This document shows positions 1-5,638 of a DNA stretch of 10,140 nt, piece by piece (position 1 is the stretch's first letter; the number at the start of each line of letters is the position of its first letter). The stretch lies in contig QHRC01000131.1 of the NCBI GenBank assembly GCA_003219995.1, forward strand, positions 1 through 10,140. Direction: 5' to 3'. Below the pieces are notes generated by a model, which was not told where the DNA came from, did no database searches, and saw only the letters and a list, made by a program, of their open reading frames with translations. This DNA comes from Verrucomicrobiota bacterium. GTDB lineage: Bacteria > Verrucomicrobiota > Verrucomicrobiia > Chthoniobacterales > UBA10450. Made by a program: the position numbers and the translations under genes.

Positions 1-1
1 C

Positions 2-262
2 GGCAACACTTGGTTCATTCCTTATGAAACGATCCAGAGCCGCGCGAAGGAGCGACCACATCCGGCCACCTTTCCCGTTCAACTTGCAGAGTGGTGCATC
101 AGGCTGCACGGCATCGTACGCGTCGACACAATGCTGGATCCATTTCTTGGAATTGGAAACTCAGCGGTCGCCGCACAACACTGCGGCGTGAAAAAATTCA
201 TCGGCTTCGAAATCGACGAAGCTTACCTCGCCGAAGCAAAGCGTCGCGTGAACAACATGTAA
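2..262 (+). CDS. DNA methyltransferase (beta-class N4/N6 type), C-terminal part
   Basis: This is the last 86 codons of a gene that starts left of the window; the frame is open from base 2 to the TAA at 260-262. The fragment contains HPATFP at residues 20-25, then the AdoMet-binding loop DPFLGIG at 46-52 and the acidic strand end FEID at 69-72, followed by a closing helix. HPA-x-FP before a C-terminal DPF-x-G-x-G is typical of site-specific DNA methylases in which the catalytic DPPY motif comes first and the AdoMet motif last (DNA methylase N-4/N-6 family). The target base and recognition sequence cannot be read, because the catalytic and recognition parts are missing. It could be a restriction-modification enzyme or an orphan regulatory methylase. 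It is the only plus-strand gene seen and converges on the HD-nuclease gene with a 4-base gap. Confidence 0.85.
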   Translation, partial: GNTWFIPYETIQSRAKERPHPATFPVQLAEWCIRLHGIVRVDTMLDPFLGIGNSAVAAQHCGVKKFIGFEIDEAYLAEAKRRVNNM

Positions 263-266
263 CGGA

Positions 267-1322
267 CTATAGGAGCGTTCCGTCTTTCGGCGGCGGATTG
301 GGCGAGAATTTTTCCAGCGGCGTCACCAAATTCGCCGGCAAGGGCCGGACCCGGTCGAAAATGCGAGCGGCCAGCGGCTTCGCGGTCGTATAACCAGCGG
401 CGAACATTTCCAAGCGTGCGTCGAGATTGTCGATGTAATGGAGCGCCATGGCTTCGGGCGTTTTCGGGCTGACCGGCGAGCCAAACTGCGCTTCGCCGTG
501 ATGCGCGCCTATCAGGTGAAGCAAATGCAAGCGCACATCTTCCGACGGCGGGGCGAGACTCTTCCAGCCATCGGCATTTTCGACGCTTAATTTTCGCCAG
601 AGCGAATTGACCAGCTCGAGACCAATTGAGATGTGCCCCATCAATTCACCGCGCTCATCATAACCCATGGTGAATCCGCTTTCCGGTAACGAATTTTCCC
701 AGAGCTTGCCGCAATCGTGGAATAAAATACCGCCGAGCAAAAGATCGACATTCAATGCCGGATACAGCGCCGCGATCTTGAGCGCGACTCGCATCATCTG
801 GGCGGTGTGTTCGACGAGCCCGCCGCGCCGCGCATGATGATAGTTGCGCGCCGCCGCCGTGCGCCGAAAGCGTTCGCCCCATTCTTTTAGAAATGCGTCG
901 CACAATGTGCGCAGGCGAGGATCGGCAATTGCCTGGATCGTTTGCAGGATGAATTCCCAGTCTGCCGCCTGCCGGGCGCGCAAGTCCGCCGGGCCTTGTA
1001 GCAGTTCATTTTTTTCCTGATCGGTGAGCGGTCGCACCGTCCATTTGCGCGCCTCGAGTCCGTATTGCGAATGTCGATGAAACTCGCCCGAGAGCTCGAT
1101 GAAACTCTCCGCTGTGAGTGCGCTACACGCCTTGTAGGCGGGATGATCGCTCCACACGCGCAGCGTCATCCGGTCGCACGCGTCGGCCAGATTTAGTTCG
1201 CAATAGGGTTGTTGCTCACGGGTCAGCTTCGGGGCGGCGCTTTCCACTTGCACATGCACGCGCGCTGTCACGGCACCGTCCTGCGCGCCTCTGCGAACTT
1301 CGATCAACGTCAGCAAATCCAT
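267..1322 (-). CDS. YhaM-like HD-domain 3'-5' exoribonuclease
   Basis: A 351-residue protein with an N-terminal OB-fold-like part (about 15-100) and a C-terminal HD domain (about 160-310). The HD metal-site motifs are all visible: EHT at 171-173, HD at 202-203 within FHDCGK, H230 in MGHI, the HH pair at 274-275 and a late Asp at 298. OB fold plus HD is the architecture of YhaM-type 3'-5' exonucleases, which trim RNA ends (and single-stranded DNA in some members) in the cytoplasm. The frame extends upstream to a TTG at 1352. I chose the ATG at 1322 because GGTGAG lies six bases before it and the N-terminus MDLLTLIEV then matches the start of an OB strand. The gene follows sodC by 45 bases, so co-transcription is possible. 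A generic HD phosphohydrolase is the alternative reading. Confidence 0.8.
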   Translation of the reverse strand: MDLLTLIEVRRGAQDGAVTARVHVQVESAAPKLTREQQPYCELNLADACDRMTLRVWSDHPAYKACSALTAESFIELSGEFHRHSQYGLEARKWTVRPLTDQEKNELLQGPADLRARQAADWEFILQTIQAIADPRLRTLCDAFLKEWGERFRRTAAARNYHHARRGGLVEHTAQMMRVALKIAALYPALNVDLLLGGILFHDCGKLWENSLPESGFTMGYDERGELMGHISIGLELVNSLWRKLSVENADGWKSLAPPSEDVRLHLLHLIGAHHGEAQFGSPVSPKTPEAMALHYIDNLDARLEMFAAGYTTAKPLAARIFDRVRPLPANLVTPLEKFSPNPPPKDGTLL

Positions 1323-1328
1323 GTCGAT

Positions 1329-1334
1329 CTCACC
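1329..1334 (-). promoter_or_regulatory. Ribosome binding site of the YhaM-like gene
   Basis: GGTGAG on the minus strand, six bases before the ATG at 1322. It decides the start in favour of this ATG over the upstream TTG at 1352, for which no comparable purine-rich site stands out. Confidence 0.6.
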
Positions 1335-1367
1335 GCGCCAGCGCCCGCTCAACCGAAAAAATGCGGA

Positions 1368-1877
1368 TCACTTCGCCGCTTCAATTACCCCGCACGCTAT
1401 TCGCGCACCGGAATTACCCGCAGGATCGGTTTTCAGATCGTCCGCTTTTTCATGAACGACGACAGATTTTCCGATGATGGAATCATCACCGCTGAGTTTT
1501 AATTTACCTTTCCAGTCGAGATGTGCTTTGCCGGATGCGTTCGCGTCGATATTGCCGAGGTCGCCGGCGTGACGCTCAGTTGTGTTTGGCCCGCCATGGT
1601 GTTGATGTGTCGGATTGAAATGTCCGCCGGCGGACGCTGCATCCGCCGTCGAGCAATCGCCCTTCTCATGAATGTGGAATCCGTGCTGACCCGGGGTGAG
1701 GTTTTCTATCTTTGCGGACACTTGCACTTCATCGCCCATTTTGGTGAACGTGACCGTGCCGATGACGCGGCTTCCGGACTTCGGTTGCAAGGTCGCGAGC
1801 GCTTTGGTGACATCTTGCGCGTGCGCGAAAGCGGCCAGTGCGCAGAGCATGGTTAGTGAAATAACTATGGTTTTCAT
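1368..1877 (-). CDS. sodC: Secreted Cu/Zn superoxide dismutase
   Basis: A 169-residue precursor that converts superoxide to oxygen and hydrogen peroxide outside the cytoplasm. Residues 1-20 form a classical signal peptide (Lys at 2, hydrophobic core, AHA before the predicted cut at Q21). The complete metal site is visible: H68 and H70 in FHIHEKGD, bridging H86 in GGHFNP, H94 in HHGGP, H103 and D106 in ERHAGDLGN, and H142 in VVHE. C75 and C162 fit the conserved disulfide, and R159 before the last Cys fits the substrate-guiding arginine. The frame runs upstream to 2012, but those extra 45 residues are basic and overlap the aguB 3' end; ATG 1877 starts a clean signal peptide. The ribosome site is weak. 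The gene begins 38 bases after the aguB stop and is followed by the HD nuclease, so it may be read with them. Confidence 0.93.
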   Translation of the reverse strand: MKTIVISLTMLCALAAFAHAQDVTKALATLQPKSGSRVIGTVTFTKMGDEVQVSAKIENLTPGQHGFHIHEKGDCSTADAASAGGHFNPTHQHHGGPNTTERHAGDLGNIDANASGKAHLDWKGKLKLSGDDSIIGKSVVVHEKADDLKTDPAGNSGARIACGVIEAAK

Positions 1878-1915
1878 ACCGCAACGGTACGGCGCTTCCA
1901 GATAAATTGAAACTC

Positions 1916-2803
1916 TCAATCCAGCATGCGTCGCTCGAGGCCAGCGTAAGCGTCGATCCGGCGATCGCGTAGAAAAGGCCAGTGAGTGCGGTGTCGATCT
2001 ACCTCTTCCCAATCGATATCCGCAGTCAAAATCTCTTCGCGATCGACGGAACCTTTTGCGATGATCTCACCGCTTGGCGCGGCGATAAAACTTTGCCCCC
2101 AGAATTCAACGCCCGGGCCGTGAGCCGGCTTTTCGTGACCGACACGGTTGGCCGCCGCGACATAGCAACCATTGGCAATCGCATGACTGCGCTGGATCGT
2201 TTCCCACGCTGAATGCTGCGCTGCCCCAAATTTCTCCTTCTCCGCTGGATGCCAGCCGATGGCCGTCGGATAAAAAATCATTTCCGCACCGCGTAACGCG
2301 GTCAATCGCGCCGCTTCCGGATACCATTGGTCCCAACAGACGCAGACACCGATCTTTCCGCGCGCGGTTGGCCAAGCCTGGAATCCGAGATCGCCGGGCG
2401 CGAAATAGAATTTCTCGTGATAAAGCGGGTCATCGGGGATGTGCATCTTCCGATATTTGCCGAGTATCTTTCCATCAGCATCGAAAATAACGGCGGTATT
2501 GTGGTAAACACCGGCGCGGCGTTTCTCGAAAAGCGATGCGACAATCACGATGCCAAGTTCGCGCGCGAGCTCACTGAGAGTCGATGTCGATCGTCCGGGA
2601 ATTTCCTCCGCCAATGCGAAGTTCGCGTGATCTTCGGTCTGACAAAAATATTGCGACCTGAAAAGTTCGGGCAGGCAAACGATCTGGGCGCCTTGCTTGG
2701 CCGCATCACGAATGAATTCGAGAGAGCGCGAGAAATTTTTTTCCGGCTCCGGGCCGCACTGCATTTGCACGAGCGCGACTTCCGTCATCTGGGCCTTAGC
2801 CAT
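1916..2803 (-). CDS. aguB: N-carbamoylputrescine amidase (nitrilase superfamily)
   Basis: A 295-residue carbon-nitrogen hydrolase with the full catalytic triad: E46 in LPELF, K119 in KYRKMHIPDD and C156 in CVCWDQWYPEAAR. The WDQWYPE context after the Cys, the HIPDDP loop and the C-terminal DRRIDAY segment are typical of AguB, which hydrolyses N-carbamoylputrescine to putrescine, CO2 and ammonia in the agmatine route to polyamines. The usual partner, agmatine deiminase (AguA), is not in this window. There are two possible starts: ATG 2803, with no ribosome site seen, and ATG 2788, preceded by AAGG at a 5-base spacing. The second gives 290 residues beginning MTEVALVQ, closer to a normal nitrilase N-terminus, so it may be the true start; the longer form is kept here. 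Other omega-amidases in the family are a less likely reading. Confidence 0.9.
   Translation of the reverse strand: MAKAQMTEVALVQMQCGPEPEKNFSRSLEFIRDAAKQGAQIVCLPELFRSQYFCQTEDHANFALAEEIPGRSTSTLSELARELGIVIVASLFEKRRAGVYHNTAVIFDADGKILGKYRKMHIPDDPLYHEKFYFAPGDLGFQAWPTARGKIGVCVCWDQWYPEAARLTALRGAEMIFYPTAIGWHPAEKEKFGAAQHSAWETIQRSHAIANGCYVAAANRVGHEKPAHGPGVEFWGQSFIAAPSGEIIAKGSVDREEILTADIDWEEVDRHRTHWPFLRDRRIDAYAGLERRMLD
2794..2797 (-). promoter_or_regulatory. Possible ribosome binding site for an internal aguB start
   Basis: AAGG on the minus strand, five bases before the in-frame ATG at 2788. It supports a start five codons downstream of the first ATG (2803), which has only an A/T-rich repeat sequence in front of it. 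It is a four-base match, so the evidence is modest. Confidence 0.35.
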
Positions 2804-2814
2804 TCAGAAATTAA

Positions 2815-2866
2815 CCACGAAGAACACGAAGATCTAAGTGGTTTTACGCTTTGTGCTTTTGTCGTG
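2815..2866. repeat. Intergenic CACGAAGAACACGAAG-type hairpin repeat
   Basis: An imperfect inverted repeat fills the gap between the cyclophilin stop (2870) and aguB. The arm at 2816-2831 (CACGAAGAACACGAAG) pairs with 2849-2866 as about 13 Watson-Crick pairs plus two G-T pairs, with one mismatch and one two-base bulge around a 17-base loop. Sequences of the type AACCACGAAGAACACGAAG are common between genes in many environmental bacterial genomes, so this is probably a dispersed repeat. Four bases downstream of the cyclophilin stop, it could also act as a transcript end or 3' stabiliser for that gene. There is no clear T-run right after the stem on the minus strand, so a standard terminator is not shown. 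Confidence 0.55.
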
Positions 2867-2869
2867 AAA

Positions 2870-3490
2870 TCATTTGATCGAATCCTTTGAGACGATATCG
2901 ATCTTGTTGATCACGACACGTTTGGTGGGCTTGCTCATTTCGCCGCCGCTGTTTCTCGTCACGGGCGTATCGCCGATTTTTCCGAGCACATCGTCGCCTT
3001 TGATCAATTTTCCGAATGTAGTGTATTGATGATCGAGTCGCGCTACGCTCCCAAGACAGATGAAAAATTGCGACCCGGCCGAGTCTGGATCCGGTCCGCG
3101 CGCCATCGAGATCACACCGCGCTCGTGTGAATGATCATTGAACTCGGCTTTGATCTTGTAACCGGGGTCGCCCTGGCCGTAGCGACTCTCCTTGGCCGGA
3201 TCTTTCGAATTTGGGTCGCCGCCTTGAATCATGAATCCCTTCACGATCCGGTGAAAGATTGTGCCGTCGTAAAATCCGGAACGCGCCAGCTTTTTGAAAT
3301 TGTCGATCGTGTTCGGTGCGGCATCGGTCCAAAACTGCACTAACATTTCGCCTTCGCTGGTTTTAATTACCGCGACTTCGTTTGATGTGTTCACGGATGT
3401 CTTCTGCTCTTTCTTTTCTTCAGCAGCAAAAACCGCTGTGCTCAATAACGCCGCTGCTAAGATCGACAATTTCATCCTGACAAGTGGCAC
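2870..3490 (-). CDS. Exported cyclophilin-type peptidyl-prolyl isomerase
   Basis: A 206-residue protein that isomerises X-Pro bonds, probably in the periplasm. Residues 1-22 form a signal peptide (basic start, core LSILAAALLSTAV, then FAA), followed by a Lys/Glu-rich linker and a cyclophilin domain from about 38 to 198. Active-site signatures are present: FHR at 79-81, Q89 in MIQGGDPN, SMAR at 128-131, QFF at 141-143 and the TFG turn at 158-160. The Trp of the human cyclosporin-binding loop is replaced (LDHQYTTFG), as in many bacterial members. I chose the GTG at 3490 over the ATG at 3475 because AGGAGAGG lies six bases before the GTG; with the ATG the protein is 201 residues and still has the signal peptide. 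Upstream is a repeat element, then carB; aguB follows after a hairpin. Confidence 0.92.
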   Translation of the reverse strand: MPLVRMKLSILAAALLSTAVFAAEEKKEQKTSVNTSNEVAVIKTSEGEMLVQFWTDAAPNTIDNFKKLARSGFYDGTIFHRIVKGFMIQGGDPNSKDPAKESRYGQGDPGYKIKAEFNDHSHERGVISMARGPDPDSAGSQFFICLGSVARLDHQYTTFGKLIKGDDVLGKIGDTPVTRNSGGEMSKPTKRVVINKIDIVSKDSIK

Positions 3491-3496
3491 AAACCG

Positions 3497-3504
3497 CCTC
3501 TCCT
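3497..3504 (-). promoter_or_regulatory. Strong ribosome binding site of the cyclophilin gene
   Basis: AGGAGAGG on the minus strand, ending six bases before the GTG at 3490. It is the best Shine-Dalgarno match noticed in the window and argues for the GTG start over the ATG 15 bases downstream. Confidence 0.65.
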
Positions 3505-3515
3505 GTCACGGTGCC

Positions 3516-3619
3516 TTTGTCATGTCGAGCGAAAGCCTGCCGTGAGCGAAGTCGAATGGGTCGAGACATCTCTTGCTTTTAACAATACGAGATTCCTCGA
3601 CTCCGCTCGGAATGACAAA
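3516..3619. repeat. Dispersed element with GTCAT...ATGAC inverted ends (copy behind carB)
   Basis: The ends 3516-3531 (TTTGTCATGTCGAGCG) and 3604-3619 (CGCTCGGAATGACAAA) are inverted repeats matching at 14 of 16 positions. Between them are further GAGCGAAGTCGA and CTCGACTCCGC stretches that could pair internally. It occupies nearly all of the gap between carB and the cyclophilin gene. A related element with the same kind of ends lies at 7445-7561, upstream of carB. No protein is encoded. Elements with ends of this type are widespread as non-coding repeats in bacterial genomes; here the case rests on two copies plus the inverted ends. Confidence 0.6.
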
Positions 3620-3631
3620 AAATACAGCTTA

Positions 3632-5587
3632 TTAAACGTTGGACGTCTGCTTCGATCCTTCCGCGTGATATTCCTGAAGGCTGCGTACGCGGACTTTGCT
3701 TTTCTGTAAAGAGCGAATGCCATTCGCGCTCGCTTGGGCCGCGCGCACCGTCGTCATGATCGGGATTTTTTGGGCCAGAGATGCATTGCGGATCGACACT
3801 TCGTCCTGGCGCGGAATCTTGCCGCTCGGCGTGTTAATGATGAAATTGATATCGCCGTTCTTCACGCGGTCGAGAACATTGGGCCGGCCCTCGCGTAATT
3901 TAAAAACTTTTTTCACTTTAATCTTTGCTTTCGTCAGGGCCGCCGCTGTCCCGCTTGTCGCGATGATGCCGAAGCCGAGCTTCACAAACTCGCGCGCAAC
4001 CGGAATGAGCGAATCCTTGTCGCTGTCTTTCACGCTGATGAAAACGTTGCCTTTCTTCGGCAGCGGCGGCGGAGCGGCCATCTGCGATTTCGCGTAAGCC
4101 AGGCCAAGATCGACATCCATGCCCATCACTTCGCCGGTCGATTTCATTTCCGGGCCGAGCGCGATGTCGATCCCTTGATAACGTAAGAACGGAAAGACGG
4201 CTTCCTTTACCGAGAAATGTTTCGGCACAATTTCTTTCGTGAATCCGAGCTCGCGCAAAGTTTTTCCTGTCATCACTTTGGCGGCAAGCTTGGCCAGGGG
4301 CACACCGATAGCTTTGCTCACAAACGGCACGGTACGCGAGGCGCGTGGGTTCACTTCGAGGACGTAAACATCCTCGCCTTTGACCGCGAATTGCACATTC
4401 ATCAAGCCGCGCACGTTCAATTCGCGCGTCATCGCCCTGGTCGCCGCCGAAATTTCATCCAGGACTTTCTTCGACAAGGAAAAAGTCGGAATCACGCAGG
4501 CACTGTCGCCGCTATGAATGCCGGCTTGCTCGATATGCTCCATGATCGCCCCGATCACAGTCGCCTCGCCGTCGCAGATGCAATCGACATCGACTTCGAT
4601 TGCGTCTTCGAGAAAACGATCCACCAGGACAGGTCGATCCGGGCTTACTTCGATCGCGCTCTGCATGTATCGGCGAAGATCTTCCTCGTGATAAACCAGC
4701 TCCATGGCACGGCCGCCAAGGACGAAGGAAGGCCGTAATAAGACCGGATAGCCGATTTTTTTTGCGATCGCCGCCGCTTGCTCCTCGTCAACCGCCGAAC
4801 CGCTTGGCGTCTGACGCAAGGCGAGCTTGTCGAGCATGCTCGCGAATAATTGCCGGTCTTCCGCGGTCTCGATGCTCTCCGGTTGAGTGCCAAGAATGGG
4901 AACGCCGGCGGCTTTCAATCCATCGGCAAGGTTAAGGGGCGTTTGCCCGCCGAACTGCACGAAAACCCCTTCAGGTTTTTCCTGATCGTAAATATTGAGC
5001 ACGTCCTCGAGCGTGAGCGGTTCAAAATAGAGTTTATCGCTCGTGTCGTAATCGGTTGAAACCGTTTCCGGGTTTGAATTTACCATGATCGTTTCAAATC
5101 CGAGCTCGCGCAGCGCAAACGCCGCGTGGACGCAGCAATAATCGAACTCGATTCCCTGGCCGATCCGGTTTGGGCCACCGCCGAGGATCATGACCTTGCG
5201 TTTGCCGCTCTCGCGCCGCTCGTTTTCGTCGCCGTAAGTCGAATAATAGTATGGCGTATACGCTTCGAATTCGGCCGCGCACGTATCGACCAAACGATAA
5301 GTGGGAAGAACACCCCTTGATTTTCGATCGGTCCGGATCTCGTTTTCGGACACACCGTTTGCCACAGCGAGCTGTCGATCTGAAAAGCCGAGCTTCTTTG
5401 TACGGACGCGCGAGACGCTCGCGCTACCCAGAGATTTCACTTCGTCGACAATCTGACGAATATTTCGCAAAAACCATCTGTCGATCTTCGTTAACTCAAA
5501 GACTTCATCAATCGAGGCGCCCTTTTGAAATGCTTGCGCGAGATAGAAAATTCGGTCCGCGTTCGGAATCGAGAGTTTCAGCCGCAA
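3632..5587 (-). CDS. carB: Carbamoyl-phosphate synthase large chain, C-terminal piece (split carB)
   Basis: This 651-codon frame holds the second half of CarB. Residues 1-49 are the duplicated end of the oligomerisation domain (RLKLSIPN to IVDE). Then come a linker, the GFSDRQLA and LVDTCAAEF segments, and the second ATP-grasp domain (about 131-470) that phosphorylates carbamate, with GGGPNRIGQGIEFDYC at 136-151, PSFVLGGRAMELVY at 286-299 and EVNPRASRT at 411-419. The regulatory MGS-like domain spans about 512-640. No disabling change is seen. The frame cannot start normally: an in-frame TAA lies at about 5649-5651, the first candidate is a TTG at 5587 with no evident ribosome site, and the first ATG is residue 133, already inside the ATP-grasp domain. 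Linker residues 53-60 (LGSASVSR) are encoded by a REP-like palindrome. It is either a pseudogene half or the second part of a two-piece CarB. Confidence 0.85.
   Translation of the reverse strand: MRLKLSIPNADRIFYLAQAFQKGASIDEVFELTKIDRWFLRNIRQIVDEVKSLGSASVSRVRTKKLGFSDRQLAVANGVSENEIRTDRKSRGVLPTYRLVDTCAAEFEAYTPYYYSTYGDENERRESGKRKVMILGGGPNRIGQGIEFDYCCVHAAFALRELGFETIMVNSNPETVSTDYDTSDKLYFEPLTLEDVLNIYDQEKPEGVFVQFGGQTPLNLADGLKAAGVPILGTQPESIETAEDRQLFASMLDKLALRQTPSGSAVDEEQAAAIAKKIGYPVLLRPSFVLGGRAMELVYHEEDLRRYMQSAIEVSPDRPVLVDRFLEDAIEVDVDCICDGEATVIGAIMEHIEQAGIHSGDSACVIPTFSLSKKVLDEISAATRAMTRELNVRGLMNVQFAVKGEDVYVLEVNPRASRTVPFVSKAIGVPLAKLAAKVMTGKTLRELGFTKEIVPKHFSVKEAVFPFLRYQGIDIALGPEMKSTGEVMGMDVDLGLAYAKSQMAAPPPLPKKGNVFISVKDSDKDSLIPVAREFVKLGFGIIATSGTAAALTKAKIKVKKVFKLREGRPNVLDRVKNGDINFIINTPSGKIPRQDEVSIRNASLAQKIPIMTTVRAAQASANGIRSLQKSKVRVRSLQEYHAEGSKQTSNV
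5407..5432 (-). repeat. REP-like palindrome inside the carB linker
   Basis: The stem GCGCGAG (5408-5414) and CTCGCGC (5418-5424) closes a three-base loop, followed by GCTACCCAGA. The 26 bases match 5942-5967 in the transposase insert at 25 positions. Here the sequence is read in frame as LGSASVSR within the C-terminal piece of CarB, so a repetitive element appears to encode part of the linker of an enzyme. Confidence 0.6.
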
Positions 5588-5638
5588 TGTTTCAAGGTCG
5601 ACATCTTTATCTGCGCCATCACCGCAAAGCCCGAAACG
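5440..5638 (-). repeat. 199-bp direct repeat of carB, second copy
   Basis: This is identical, base for base, to 5975-6173 (offset 535). In transcription order it runs from the codons for RFGL through [15 protein letters not shown] to IVDE, part of the oligomerisation domain of CarB. This copy is joined on its upstream side to the truncated transposase and on its downstream side to the rest of carB. Perfect identity points to a recent duplication, ongoing gene conversion, or a misassembly. Confidence 0.95.

Noticed and set aside
91..393. A 100-codon plus-strand frame overlapping the methyltransferase end
   Set aside because: It is out of frame with the methyltransferase, whose motifs HPATFP and DPFLGIG are clear, and it runs into the HD-nuclease gene on the other strand.
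1878..2012. A longer N-terminus for the superoxide dismutase
   Set aside because: The extra 45 residues overlap the aguB 3' end, are basic and low in family likeness, and would bury a clean signal peptide that begins at 1877.
2327..2890. A 187-codon plus-strand frame opposite aguB that ends in NHEEHED-like sequence
   Set aside because: It is antisense to a gene with a complete catalytic triad; its tail is only the translation of the intergenic hairpin repeat.
3516..3631. The inverted repeat behind carB as a rho-independent terminator
   Set aside because: The arms are 72 bases apart and no T-run follows the stem on the minus strand. It fits a dispersed element better.
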